DNA of 64,000 nt, from positions 62,001-126,000 of the forward strand of contig CANRNJ010000002.1 of NCBI GenBank assembly GCA_947631955.1. Reading direction: 5' to 3'. The DNA comes from an uncultured Lachnospiraceae bacterium (GTDB lineage: Bacteria; Bacillota; Clostridia; Lachnospirales; Lachnospiraceae). The notes beneath the pieces were generated by a model. It searched no databases. It saw nothing but the letters and a program-made list of their open reading frames with translations, and was not told where the DNA came from. The position numbers and the translations under genes are program-made. Below, one piece after another: positions 48,650 through 57,336 of this stretch (within the stretch, counting starts at the first letter, position 1; each line of letters starts with the position of its first letter).

Positions 48650-48703
48650 GCTATCACCTCCTCGTTTTCTATTTCCTGCTATGGCAGGATGCAGAAACAC
48701 CTG

Positions 48704-49093
48704 TCATATCTTAAAAACTTTCGCGCGGATCTTACTCAGCCACGGATTAAGATACGCGGATATTTTCATTCCCATATAACCCAAAAACGCAAAGATCGGA
48801 TTGGCAAAATTGGTATAGACCAATACAAACATCACGATCACAAGTACAAGATAACGCAGTAAATTGTTCGTTCCGACCGTTCTGGCCGCCTGTTTGGCCG
48901 CCTGTTCCATTCCCCGGTCTATGGACCACCACATATGGACCGAGCCTGCGATCGCCAGCAGCACCCCTATCCAAAGTCCCATGCTGTAGGCCGCCTTTCT
49001 TGAGAAGACCAACAGCGCCAGTTGAAAAACGACACCGTACAGAAAAATACCCAGACACAGATCAAACAACGTCGGATCGATTTTCTTCTTCAT
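48704..49093 (-). CDS. AtpI/UncI-like ATP synthase-associated membrane protein
   Basis: 129 residues with about four membrane helices (near 9-30, 36-56, 80-97 and 100-115). The position between the AtpZ-like gene and atpB, and its size, match the AtpI (ATP synthase I) slot; AtpI proteins assist c-ring assembly or Mg2+ uptake. The sequence itself is diverged, so the family call leans on context. It starts two bases after the AtpZ-like stop. Confidence 0.7.
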   Translation of the reverse strand: MKKKIDPTLFDLCLGIFLYGVVFQLALLVFSRKAAYSMGLWIGVLLAIAGSVHMWWSIDRGMEQAAKQAARTVGTNNLLRYLVLVIVMFVLVYTNFANPIFAFLGYMGMKISAYLNPWLSKIRAKVFKI

Positions 49094-49095
49094 AT

Positions 49096-49407
49096 TTACT
49101 CATCTTCCTTTTTGGCGTCCGTCTTTCCGGCCGCCGGAGCGTTCTCTGTCCGTACGCCGCTCCCTGTCCGCACACCCCGCCTGCGCTTTGCGGACGGCGT
49201 CTGATAGATCTTCTTCGCGAACCGGAACACATTGGTAAATCCTGCCAGTGCACCCACAAAAAAAAGGATTATCATCCAAAAAGAAGTCCCGAACTTCCTG
49301 TCAAGGAACATCCCTGCAAAAGAGCAGATAAAGATAGGAACAAGCATGTTGATACCAAACTGGCTTATCGTCACAAGCGCCTGATAAACATTTCTATTAT
49401 ACTTCAC
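49096..49407 (-). CDS. AtpZ/AtpI-type F0F1 assembly protein
   Basis: 103 residues: two membrane helices (about 10-35 and 43-63, with FGINMLVPIFICSFAGMFLD and FFVGALAGFTNVFRF) then a basic tail. This matches the small two-helix AtpZ-type proteins at the front of F-ATPase operons. Start GTG at 49407. First gene of the ATP synthase operon. Confidence 0.8.
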   Translation of the reverse strand: MKYNRNVYQALVTISQFGINMLVPIFICSFAGMFLDRKFGTSFWMIILFFVGALAGFTNVFRFAKKIYQTPSAKRRRGVRTGSGVRTENAPAAGKTDAKKEDE

Positions 49408-49428
49408 AGCCTATCCCTTCTTAAAAAC

Positions 49429-49489
49429 ATCGGTACTCCTGTCTGTCGATATCGGTATCCCCGTCTGTGCAAAGATCCGTACCTGCGGC
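49429..49489. repeat. Degenerate repeat of about 18 bp in the ATP synthase leader
   Basis: Units at 49429-49446, 49451-49468 and about 49475-49489 share ATCGGTAYYCCYGTCTGT-like sequence with 22-24 bp spacing. It lies between the operon promoter and the first gene. Confidence 0.45.
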
Positions 49490-49532
49490 CGCACGTTTGA
49501 AACAGCATCGGCAGATACGGCCTATGAATCAA

Positions 49533-49561
49533 ATTATACTCATTTCTGGTACTTATGTCCA
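49533..49561 (-). promoter_or_regulatory. Promoter of the ATP synthase operon
   Basis: On the minus strand TGGACA (49556-49561), 17-bp spacer, TATAAT (49533-49538), about 125 bp before the AtpZ-like start. A strong sigma-A promoter. Confidence 0.8.
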
Positions 49562-49690
49562 GTATAATTGTGAAAAACAGATAAAAAATAGAATATTTTA
49601 CTATAATTTACATTGACTTTTCACCATGGCAAGTGTAACGTATCGTATATAAAAGAGTATCTATACCGGCACCGTTCACAGGAGGTAGTG

Positions 49691-50176
49691 ATGGCAGATC
49701 CAATCTTATACCGCAAAAGACTGATCCCCAACGAGTGTGTCCTCTTAAAAGACGACCGCGTCCTGTACCGCGATGGCGACAAGATCATTACCGGCTGGAA
49801 TACATTGAAGCCCCGTAAAGATCTGCATCACGGTTTTTCCTGCTATTATCTTAAGGAAGGTTTTAAGATCAGCAAGTTTTACCGGGAAGACGGCTCCCTG
49901 CTGTACTGGTATTGCGATATCGTGTCCTACGAGCATCAGCCGGACACGGACACCTACATAGTCACGGATCTTCTGGCAGACGTGATCGTCTACCCCGACG
50001 GATTTGTCAAGGTAGTGGATATCGATGAACTGGTGACCGCTCTGAATGAAGACCTGATATCCTGCGGCACGTTAAAAACTTCCCTGCTGCATCTGAATAC
50101 TCTGCTGACGATCATCTATTCCGGCAGTTTCGGCCGATTGCAGGAACCGATAGAGGAAATGATCCGGAATCAGTAA
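49691..50176 (+). CDS. DUF402 family protein
   Basis: 161 residues. ITGWNTLKPRKDLHHGFSCY, then YLKEGFKISKFYREDG, YWYCDI and TDLLADVIVYPDGFVKVVD are the DUF402 pattern; relatives include nucleoside phosphatases such as YgaC. An acidic cluster around the DXXXD segment may bind metal. Start ATG at 49691, right after GGAGGTAGTG. It is a single gene, divergent from the ATP synthase operon. The stop overlaps the convergent hydrolase gene end by seven bases. Confidence 0.85.
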   Translation: MADPILYRKRLIPNECVLLKDDRVLYRDGDKIITGWNTLKPRKDLHHGFSCYYLKEGFKISKFYREDGSLLYWYCDIVSYEHQPDTDTYIVTDLLADVIVYPDGFVKVVDIDELVTALNEDLISCGTLKTSLLHLNTLLTIIYSGSFGRLQEPIEEMIRNQ

Positions 50177-51369
50177 AAGATATGTCCGCCGATCGTATAC
50201 TTGGGCGTGATGCCGTCTACCGGCGTCCTGAAATACACGCAGTTCCCCACATTTGTAGTACCCTTCATAACTTCATCTGCCGCCTGATAACAGCTGGCCG
50301 TAGCCCTGCCTTCCGCCAGTGCAAGCGCCAGTCTGCCGCTTGCCACCGGTGAGAACTGGCTGCCCTGATATATCACGCCCGTCACCGTGTCAGGGTAAAC
50401 GGAACTCAGCACCCTGTTGATCACGACGGATCCCACAGCCACTTGTCCGGCAAAAGACTCGCCGCCCGCTTCGCAGTAGATCAGATTTGCCAGCAGATAT
50501 CTGTCCCCCTCGGCAAAACTTACCTCGGAAATATCGCGCCAGCTCGACTGGGCTGCCAACTGCGCCATACGGATTTCCTCCGCCAGTTTCGCCCGCAGCG
50601 CGGTAAGGTTTTCCTCCTGCTCTTTGATCTGCTGTTCGTACGCCAGAGCCGCGGCTTCCGCCTCGGAGATCTGTCCGGAGGTTGCGTTGATCGACTGGGA
50701 TGTCTGGCTCACCAAGCCGGATACGCGGTTCTGCTCCGCGACCACCTGAATCCTGTAATCGTCCAGTTCTTTCTTATCCGCCTCCAGCTGCTCCATGTCC
50801 TGCTGCAGTTCGGCCTCCTTGGCTTCCATCTTCGCCTGCGCGTCTTTATATTCCTGCAGCACCTTATGCTGATAAGCGGACAGCTGCTCGATATATTCGT
50901 TCTTGTTTATGAAATCCGACACGCTTCCCGCTGAAAAAAACAATTCCAGATACAGATAATCGCTCTTCTCATACATGAACTTGATCTGTTTCTTCATCGT
51001 TTCATAATGGTTGTCCTTCAGCTGAATGGCTTCCGCCAGTTCCTCCTGAACCTGTTCGATATTCCGGTTCATCTCATCGATCTCCGCCTCCTTGGCGTCG
51101 ATCTTGGCCTCCAGATCGCTCAGATTACTGCTTACCTGAGAAAGTTCCGTATTCAGGGTCGATAAAGTATTCTGCAGAGAATCCTTCTGCTGATTCAATT
51201 TATCCAGATTTTCTTCTGTCTGGTCCAACTGCTCCTGCGTATGCGCCTTATCCCGTTCCGCCGCATTGATCTGCTGCCGGGTCTCTTCCGTTGCATGCGC
51301 GGTAAGAGTCGTCAGCCCAAGCAGCAGGGCCAACGCTGTGCACGCAGCCGCTCTTCGCTTACCGCTCAT
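50170..51369 (-). CDS. Secreted coiled-coil protein with SleB-type cell-wall hydrolase domain
   Basis: 399 residues: signal peptide (about 1-27, AHATEE), a long coiled coil (about 30-250, CwlO/PcsB-like, with DKAHTQEQLDQTEENLDKL), and a C-terminal SleB/CwlJ (Hydrolase_2) domain from about 290: LLANLIYCEAGGESFAGQVA and the VVINRVLSSVYPDTVTGVIY run. The SleB family degrades spore cortex peptidoglycan, but the coiled coil points to a regulated division-type or vegetative hydrolase. Start ATG at 51369, with GGAGGAG upstream. Last gene of the cwlD group. Confidence 0.85.
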   Translation of the reverse strand: MSGKRRAAACTALALLLGLTTLTAHATEETRQQINAAERDKAHTQEQLDQTEENLDKLNQQKDSLQNTLSTLNTELSQVSSNLSDLEAKIDAKEAEIDEMNRNIEQVQEELAEAIQLKDNHYETMKKQIKFMYEKSDYLYLELFFSAGSVSDFINKNEYIEQLSAYQHKVLQEYKDAQAKMEAKEAELQQDMEQLEADKKELDDYRIQVVAEQNRVSGLVSQTSQSINATSGQISEAEAAALAYEQQIKEQEENLTALRAKLAEEIRMAQLAAQSSWRDISEVSFAEGDRYLLANLIYCEAGGESFAGQVAVGSVVINRVLSSVYPDTVTGVIYQGSQFSPVASGRLALALAEGRATASCYQAADEVMKGTTNVGNCVYFRTPVDGITPKYTIGGHIFY

Positions 51370-51378
51370 AAATCTCCT

Positions 51379-51424
51379 CCGCATTGCCGTTCATAAACCG
51401 CTTCTGTATTGCCGTTTACAGATC
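51379..51424. repeat. Degenerate 27-bp-spaced repeat
   Basis: ATTGCCGTTCATAAA at 51383-51397 and ATTGCCGTTTACAGA at 51410-51424, between rpiB and the hydrolase gene. Diverged copies; function unknown. Confidence 0.35.
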
Positions 51425-51440
51425 TCTCTGCCTGCCGCCC

Positions 51441-51869
51441 TTACTGCTCGATCTGTCCGATCCTTCTTATATGCTTCTCTTCTTTGGAAAACTCCGTATC
51501 CAGAAAAGCGTCCACGATGCTGATGCCGAGATTCGGCCCTACTATGCCGCCTCCCATAGCCAGTACATTCGCGTCGTTGTGCAGTCTTGTCATCTGCGCC
51601 GTCAGGGTATCCGCGCACAGCGCACACCGGATGCCCTTTACTTTGTTGGCTGTGATCGAGATGCCGATGCCCGTCGTACAGATAACGATACCCTTTTCAC
51701 ATTCGCCGCCCGCTACCGCCTCTGCGACGGCATGTCCGTAAACCGGATAATCACATGAGCTCTTATCGTAACAGCCATAGTCTTTATATTCGATACCTCT
51801 TTCCTTTAAGTGGGCAATAACCGCCGTTTTCAGATCAAACCCGCCGTGATCGCTCCCGATCGCTATCAT
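51441..51869 (-). CDS. rpiB: Ribose 5-phosphate isomerase B
   Basis: 142 residues of the RpiB/LacAB family: IGSDHGGFDLK, ICTTGIGISI with the active-site Cys kept (the usual CGTG reads CTTG), and ALCADTLTAQMTRLHNDANV. It interconverts ribose 5-phosphate and ribulose 5-phosphate; an allose/galactose 6-phosphate isomerase role is a weaker alternative. I chose the ATG at 51869, seven bases after GGAGG; the ATG at 51875 is too close. It is 18 bp after the TsaC-type gene. Confidence 0.92.
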   Translation of the reverse strand: MIAIGSDHGGFDLKTAVIAHLKERGIEYKDYGCYDKSSCDYPVYGHAVAEAVAGGECEKGIVICTTGIGISITANKVKGIRCALCADTLTAQMTRLHNDANVLAMGGGIVGPNLGISIVDAFLDTEFSKEEKHIRRIGQIEQ

Positions 51870-51887
51870 AGTCATACCTCCGTTTCT

Positions 51888-52952
51888 CTACACATGAATC
51901 ACCTTATGTCCCGCCGCTTTGAGCAGCCGGTTCATGATTGCCTGCCCGAATCCGTCCGTGTCAAACGACTCGGCGTAAATGACTTCCACCTGTTCGTCGT
52001 CAAACCCGCGCAGCACCCGGTACAATTCTCTGGCGATGGTATTTTCATCGGCCCGGCTGCCGACGCTCTTACACACATCGGCGCTGTACTCTGATATGCT
52101 CGTATCCGTACCGATGACTCCGGTCTTCTTATTCTGTTTTCGTGCCAGACCGACCTGTGTATTTATATAGTCTACCACATTTTCCTGCGCCCCGTCCACA
52201 ATCGTCAGATCTCCTCTGGGCGCATAATGCCTGTACTTCATTCCCGGCGCCTTGGGCGCCTGTCCGGTATCATCGCGCATGATCGTGCGGTCTTCTTCCA
52301 CATCGCCAAGAACCGCCGCAAGCATCTGTGCGGTAACGTATCCGGGCCTCAGAATGATGGGCGTCCGCGAGGTAAGATCGACGATCGTGGATTCCAATCC
52401 GATCTTCACATCTCCCCCGTCTATGATCATCTCGATCCTTCCGTCCATATCCTGTATCACATATCCGGCTTCCGTCGGACTGGGTTTTCCGGAAAGGTTC
52501 GCACTGGGGGCGGCCACATATCCTCCGGCCTGCCGGATCAGTTCCCGCGCCGCCGGATGCGAAGGCATACGCACAGCCACCGTGTCCAGTCCACCCGTGG
52601 TTTCACGGGGGACCGCATCCGACTTTTCAAATATCATGGTAAGCGGTCCCGGCCAGAACGCATCCGCCAGCCGCACGGCGCTCTCCGGTATACGGCGGAC
52701 GATCTTTTCCAGCGCATCCATATCCGCCGTGTGAACGATCAGGGGGTTGTCGGAAGGTCTCCCCTTCGCCGCGTATATCTTCTTGGAAGACGCGGGATTC
52801 AAAGCATCGCCGCCCAACCCGTAGACCGTTTCCGTCGGAAAAGCGACCAGTCCGCCTCCGCGTATGATACTCCCGGCAAGGCGGAGGGCCTCCTGTTCCT
52901 GTTCGTCGAATACCTCCGTATCCTGTCTGATTTTTCGTACAATCGTCTTCAT
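51888..52952 (-). CDS. Threonylcarbamoyl-AMP synthase (TsaC/Sua5, long form)
   Basis: 354 residues: the YrdC domain (about 15-205) with GGLVAFPTETVYGLGGDALNP, KGRPSDNPLIVH and AAPSANLSGKPSPT, then a Sua5-type C-terminal domain. It makes threonylcarbamoyl-AMP from Thr, bicarbonate and ATP, the first step of t6A in ANN-decoding tRNAs. Start: the ATG at 52952 fits the family; the ribosome site is weak and an ATG at 53009, overlapping the cwlD stop, is an alternative. It is part of the cwlD-rpiB group. Confidence 0.93.
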   Translation of the reverse strand: MKTIVRKIRQDTEVFDEQEQEALRLAGSIIRGGGLVAFPTETVYGLGGDALNPASSKKIYAAKGRPSDNPLIVHTADMDALEKIVRRIPESAVRLADAFWPGPLTMIFEKSDAVPRETTGGLDTVAVRMPSHPAARELIRQAGGYVAAPSANLSGKPSPTEAGYVIQDMDGRIEMIIDGGDVKIGLESTIVDLTSRTPIILRPGYVTAQMLAAVLGDVEEDRTIMRDDTGQAPKAPGMKYRHYAPRGDLTIVDGAQENVVDYINTQVGLARKQNKKTGVIGTDTSISEYSADVCKSVGSRADENTIARELYRVLRGFDDEQVEVIYAESFDTDGFGQAIMNRLLKAAGHKVIHV

Positions 52953-53005
52953 AAATGACCGCTGCTCTTTCACTGTCAGGCGATCCGCCGTCTGGCCGTA
53001 TCCGC

Positions 53006-53731
53006 TCATTTCTGGCTGTTCAGATACTGGATGACCGCCAAATGGACCGCCCACGCGACTTTCTCCTGATACAATTCCGATGCAAGTTTCTGGGACTCCT
53101 CATAATTCGACAGGAAACCGCACTCTACGATGACCACCGGCGAGGAAGTCTTCTTCAACAGATAATAACTGTCGTTTGCCTTGGCTTTTCTGACGTTGCC
53201 GTTATCCACTTCCTGCGCTATGCTCTGCTGTATCCGCTCCGCCAGATCCCTGCTCTTCTCGCTGTCCGCATAATAGAAGACCTGCGCGCCATGAACATAT
53301 TCTTCATGGTAGCTGTTCTGGTGGATGCTCACCGTCAGCACGGGCTGATGTTCTTCAATAAGTGCGACCCGCCTCTTCATATCCTGAACTTTCTTGTTGG
53401 CGGCGTCTTCATCATACAGCCCCGAATCCGAATCCCTTGTCAAAACGACTTCTACATCCTGCATCTCTAAAAATTTCTGAAGCTTCAACGCAATTTTAAG
53501 ATTAATATCTTTTTCCAGACTTCCGTCCACTCCGACCTTGCCCGGATCGACTCCTCCGTGACCGGCGTCGATTACCACGCAGGGCTTCTGCCCGTCCGTT
53601 TCCACTTCTTCGGAAAAAACCGTTGACACCATGCGTTTTGTGCCGCGTATGATAAAACAGACTGCCGCGAACATCAGCAGCAGCAATACGGTCTTGGCAG
53701 GCCCCCGCCGGTTTTCCTGATCTTTCTTCAT
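53006..53731 (-). CDS. cwlD: N-acetylmuramoyl-L-alanine amidase CwlD
   Basis: 241 residues: one N-terminal membrane/signal helix (about 13-29), then an Amidase_3 zinc domain. Zinc ligands are in IDAGHGG (H58), the EKDIN loop (E73) and TVSIHQNS (H137); catalytic Glu is in VIVECGFLSN (E203). CwlD cuts the peptide from MurNAc during muramic-lactam formation in spore cortex. It is upstream of tsaC and downstream of a GH18 gene with a related peptidoglycan role. Confidence 0.9.
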   Translation of the reverse strand: MKKDQENRRGPAKTVLLLLMFAAVCFIIRGTKRMVSTVFSEEVETDGQKPCVVIDAGHGGVDPGKVGVDGSLEKDINLKIALKLQKFLEMQDVEVVLTRDSDSGLYDEDAANKKVQDMKRRVALIEEHQPVLTVSIHQNSYHEEYVHGAQVFYYADSEKSRDLAERIQQSIAQEVDNGNVRKAKANDSYYLLKKTSSPVVIVECGFLSNYEESQKLASELYQEKVAWAVHLAVIQYLNSQK

Positions 53732-53798
53732 ATTCCGTTCCTATACATTAATCAGCCTTATTAATGCATATGAAGGAACGAGAGCAAAAATCACCTGT

Positions 53799-55490
53799 TT
53801 ACTGATTCATATACTCTTCTAAGACATCCCAGACGGAATCCACTTCAAAGCCCAGTTTCCACTCGGCCACGCCCGCGACGCCATAATTATTCATAACATT
53901 CAGCTTGACGCGGATGGATTCCGCATCCTCCAGCCACACCTGATAGAACGCATCGTCAGACTGATACTCTCCGTAGTTCTGGCAGGTTTCTTCATCCCAT
54001 GCCGTCGTGATGCCGTGGTCCGCGATAAACTGCTGCGCCAATTCCATGCCTACCGCCTGACTGTCCACCTCGGTGCCTTTCGTTTCCCAGATCCTGGTAT
54101 AGAAAGGAATGGCGTTGATCACCTTATCCGCGGGCACCTGCTCTACCGTGTTTTTGATCCCGGTTTCCACGAAATCGATGGACGCCACCGACCCGGCCGA
54201 ATCGCTGCCTTTGTAATGCTCGTCGTATCCCATGATAATGACATAGTCCGCCACGATCCCCTGTTCTTCCCTGTCATAGTGGTTCGTGTTCCCCATGGGC
54301 ACATAATTGTCTATCGACAGTACGATCCCGCGTTCCCTGCATGGGATCGACAGTTCTCGGATAAATTCTATAAAAGGCTCTCCCGCATCAAGACTGATAT
54401 TTTCAAAATCAATATTGATGCCGTCCAAGCCGTATTCCGCCGCCGTATCGATCAATCCTTCGATCAAGTGCGTCCTCGTGCTTGTCCTTGCCAGAACTTC
54501 ATAAGTGTCCACGCCTTCATTGGAGAAATTATCCACAAGCCCCCATACTTCCAAGCCCATGTCATGCGCTTTTGCCACATAATCCTGTGTCGCAAAACTT
54601 GTAAAATCTCCTTCGTTATCACTCAGGGAAAACCATGTGGGCGATATGACATTGACGCTCTTAACTCCCTCCATCGCTTCGGCAAGCACTTCGCCGCCCG
54701 CCGCTCCCGCCACCGCGTGCCATGCAAGATTGATCTTATGATCGCGCGTATTGGACTGATATACCGGCTCGGCATAATCCGTCACCGGCTGAGGCGTTTC
54801 CACCGCCCGCTCCCCCAGTTTCTTATTTTCCACATAGCCGATAAAGGCGTCCGCGGTCTTCACTTTGGTCCATGTTTCCATCTCTTCCAGAACAATGACT
54901 TTGTCGCCTTCCTGAACGTCGGTCAGGATATCGCTCTTGATGCCGCCCTGATAACGCACCTGAGTATCCTTGGCGATCAACGCCGTCTGCCGTTCCGTCC
55001 ACTCGGTATATATCTGGACATGGTTCGGTTCCGTGTAAAGATCATAAGAAAAATTTGTATATTCTTTCACAAAGTCTGCCGCCACATACAGCACATCCCC
55101 TTCGTATCTGGCGATCACATAATCGCGCTCGCTCCCGCTGCCGTTCACCGTCACCGACCGGGAACCGATCGACGTGCTCACAATGGCGTCGGGAAGAGTA
55201 TACAGCAGCAGATTTTCTTTTTTATCCTCATAAAATCTGTCATTGAAATATTTATGCACGGTGGCAGAATCGAAATAACATACGCCGTCCCAGAGTCTGG
55301 CGTGCTCCTCGATCTGCTCGTCCTGTAAAATGATCGGCACGTCATTACTGTCTGTAATGCCGAAATATTCCGTCAGATCCGCTCTTTCCTTTGAATAAGA
55401 ATATTTTTCCACCAGTTTCGTTCCAAAGCCCACGGCCGTAATAATAATGATAAGGACGATCGCGATTAGCGCCGGAATGATCTTTTTCAT
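53799..55490 (-). CDS. Exported GH18-family glycosidase with SH3-like domain
   Basis: 563 residues: an N-terminal membrane helix (about 5-25), a beta region resembling a copper-amine-oxidase-N/SH3 hybrid (about 95-165), an SH3-like domain (about 170-235), then a GH18 barrel with the catalytic signature DGINIDFE (356-363, general acid E363) and IIMGYDEHYKGSDS. The YaaH/YdhD spore-wall family has this layout, so a peptidoglycan hexosaminidase role is likely. RBS AAGGAG. Probably the first gene of the group that includes cwlD. Confidence 0.9.
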   Translation of the reverse strand: MKKIIPALIAIVLIIIITAVGFGTKLVEKYSYSKERADLTEYFGITDSNDVPIILQDEQIEEHARLWDGVCYFDSATVHKYFNDRFYEDKKENLLLYTLPDAIVSTSIGSRSVTVNGSGSERDYVIARYEGDVLYVAADFVKEYTNFSYDLYTEPNHVQIYTEWTERQTALIAKDTQVRYQGGIKSDILTDVQEGDKVIVLEEMETWTKVKTADAFIGYVENKKLGERAVETPQPVTDYAEPVYQSNTRDHKINLAWHAVAGAAGGEVLAEAMEGVKSVNVISPTWFSLSDNEGDFTSFATQDYVAKAHDMGLEVWGLVDNFSNEGVDTYEVLARTSTRTHLIEGLIDTAAEYGLDGINIDFENISLDAGEPFIEFIRELSIPCRERGIVLSIDNYVPMGNTNHYDREEQGIVADYVIIMGYDEHYKGSDSAGSVASIDFVETGIKNTVEQVPADKVINAIPFYTRIWETKGTEVDSQAVGMELAQQFIADHGITTAWDEETCQNYGEYQSDDAFYQVWLEDAESIRVKLNVMNNYGVAGVAEWKLGFEVDSVWDVLEEYMNQ

Positions 55491-55517
55491 ATGTCCAACT
55501 CCTTTCTGACCGTCCTC

Positions 55518-55546
55518 ATTATAACAAACTATTTTCTTACAGTCAT
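55518..55546 (-). promoter_or_regulatory. Promoter of the GH18 gene group
   Basis: ATGACT (55541-55546), 17-bp spacer, TATAAT (55518-55523) on the minus strand. Confidence 0.6.
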
Positions 55547-56009
55547 TACTATTTTGACTTTTTTCGCCAAGAATACGATTCCGTCAGCCGGATCCGCATC
55601 CTGCGGCAGATCTGCAAGGCGGCACCCCGTCTTATGACCACCGGTTTCTTATGCCCACAGTGTCCGCATAGCGGGAACAATTCCATTAGATCGCACGGAT
55701 TCTGTGTATGAGATAAGTTGAATCGATACATGTTTTCTCATATATTGGCATATTTTACCGATTTCATCCTAAATTTTCATCTGCCAAAAAGAGCATCGTG
55801 ATATATCAACGGCATAAGATATATATTAGGATGCCAAATAGTTTTAAAGATATCTCCGACATGCAAAATAAATAAAAAACAACTGTATAACCTACTCATT
55901 CCTTGTGAATTATAATTGTGGAATCTGGAAAGAAATAAGATCCGGTTCAGATCAGGCACATCGCCTATAAGAGTTTCTCCGCCGCACAGCGCTTATTGCC
56001 GCGAAGAAA

Positions 56010-56111
56010 AAGATGTTATTTATGAAATTTACGCACGCTGCCTCCTTTCGCTGCCGATTGCCGGAAACATCTTGTAGGTTTGATTATAGCCACAATATGA
56101 CAAAAAATCAA
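56010..56111 (-). promoter_or_regulatory. Promoter with hairpin and six-codon mini-ORF (candidate leader or small RNA)
   Basis: TTGATT (56106-56111), 17-bp spacer, TATAAT (56083-56088) on the minus strand. About 12 bp later AAGATGTT (56066-56073) can pair with AACATCTT (56010-56017), which is followed by a T-rich run. The loop contains AAAGGAGG (56041-56048) and a GTG mini-ORF MRKFHK (56016-56036). No gene follows for over 450 bp on that strand. Confidence 0.45.
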
Positions 56112-56226
56112 GGTATTTCCAAAATAATTAAATTTTTTTAAAAATATTAAATACTTTATGCACACTATTGACTAAAATTGACGCAAAGTATAAGATGAAC
56201 TTGATTAAAAGGATGTGATCATCATT

Positions 56227-57009
56227 ATGAAAATAGAAAAAGTAAACGAGCAGCAGATACGCTGCACACTTACAAGAGAAGATCTCGCCAACAGAGAACT
56301 GAAGATCAGCGAACTGGCATACGGTACGGAGAAGGCCAAGAGCCTGTTCCGCGACATGATGCGTCAGGCGGCGTACGAGTGCGGCTTTGAAGCGGAAGAC
56401 ATCCCCTTGATGATAGAGGCGATCCCGCTGAACTCGGAGTGCATCGTACTGATCATAACCAAAGTGGAAGATCCCGAAGAACTGGATACGCGCTTTTCCA
56501 AATTTGCGCCGTCCATCCACGAAGACGACGATTACGACGACGATCCGGAAGATTATACGGATGCGTTTTCGGACGGCGCCGACGAGGTGCTGAACATGCT
56601 CCGCCGGATGAGCGGTTCGGAGATGCCGGATCCTTCCGCCAAAGTTTCGACTGCCCGCACGGGCGGATCTCCGCAGCGTCCCGCGTCCAAGGAAAAAGAA
56701 ACAGAGGAGATACTGCCGTCCAGCCGGCTGTTTTCGTTTGCCACTCTGAACGACGTGACAAGACTGGCACATGTAGCGGCATCCTCCTACAAAGGCGACG
56801 ATATCCTGTACAAGGACGAAGCAGGCGGCAGTTATCTGCTTCTTCTCAATCCCGCGAAGCAGAACATAGCGGAATTCAACAGAGTGTGCAGCCTGATCTC
56901 GGAATACGGCAGGCCGGAGAAATCCGTTCAAGCGGCCAAGGCATATCTGGAAGAGCATTATGAACCGCTGATCAGAAAACATGCCATGGAAACGCTGGCG
57001 CAGATATAA
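56227..57009 (+). CDS. mecA: MecA-family adaptor protein
   Basis: 260 residues. The N-terminal domain (about 1-80, IEKVNEQQIRCTLTREDL) binds the substrate and the C-terminal domain (about 165-258, FSFATLNDVTRLAHVA) binds ClpC; an acidic/Pro-Ser linker (about 95-160, DDDYDDDPEDYTD) joins them. MecA targets proteins to ClpC-ClpP proteolysis. The ATG at 56227 has an extended Shine-Dalgarno AAAGGATGTGATC, one mismatch to the anti-SD complement. It is monocistronic with a terminator. Confidence 0.92.
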   Translation: MKIEKVNEQQIRCTLTREDLANRELKISELAYGTEKAKSLFRDMMRQAAYECGFEAEDIPLMIEAIPLNSECIVLIITKVEDPEELDTRFSKFAPSIHEDDDYDDDPEDYTDAFSDGADEVLNMLRRMSGSEMPDPSAKVSTARTGGSPQRPASKEKETEEILPSSRLFSFATLNDVTRLAHVAASSYKGDDILYKDEAGGSYLLLLNPAKQNIAEFNRVCSLISEYGRPEKSVQAAKAYLEEHYEPLIRKHAMETLAQI

Positions 57010-57073
57010 AGGCGGCAGCGGATAAGAGGATAAGACAGGAAAATATATCGGACAAAAGATATAACAGGACAAA

Positions 57074-57108
57074 ACGACCCCGCACCGTTCCACACGATGC
57101 GGGGTTTT
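57074..57108. terminator. Bidirectional terminator mecA/DUF1858
   Basis: CCCCGCA (57078-57084) pairs with TGCGGGG (57098-57104), flanked by TTTT on the plus strand and a T-rich end on the minus strand. The two genes converge here. Confidence 0.85.
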
Positions 57109-57144
57109 GCATGGCGTTCTTCCGGATCTGCCGCAGCAGGATCT

Positions 57145-57336
57145 CTATACCGCTGCGATCTGATTCATCAGTTCATCCACATCAATACCGTGCACCATTG
57201 CCGCTTCCTCAAGCGTTTCTCCCTGAGCGGAAGGGCATCCCAGACAGTGCATACCGATCCCCATCAGTACGGGTGCGATATCCGGATTCACATTCAACGC
57301 TTCACCGATCGTCATATTCTTCGTAATATCTGCCAT
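57145..57336 (-). CDS. DUF1858 domain protein (63 aa)
   Basis: 63 residues of the DUF1858/ScdA-N type: [20 protein letters not shown] then [18 protein letters not shown]. The conserved Cys-x-x-Cys with the hydrophobic lead-in suggests a redox or metal-linked role, as in hybrid-cluster and ScdA-related proteins; the partner is unknown. RBS GGAGG precedes the ATG. A single small gene next to the mecA terminator. Confidence 0.88.
   Translation of the reverse strand: MADITKNMTIGEALNVNPDIAPVLMGIGMHCLGCPSAQGETLEEAAMVHGIDVDELMNQIAAV

Larger units (their letters stand above)
55491..56226. other. Long AT-rich intergenic region GH18/mecA
   Basis: No convincing protein gene is seen. It holds the GH18 promoter (55518-55546), a minus-strand promoter with a hairpin/mini-ORF unit (56010-56111), and, on the plus strand, TTGACT (56168-56173) with TATAAG (56189-56194) at a short 15-bp spacing ahead of mecA. 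A 60-codon minus-strand frame with CGHCGH (55549-55731) has no ribosome site. Confidence 0.6.

Noticed and set aside
55549..55731. 60-codon minus-strand frame with CGHCGH
   Set aside because: No ribosome site and basic C-terminal part without pattern; at most a decayed zinc-ribbon gene.
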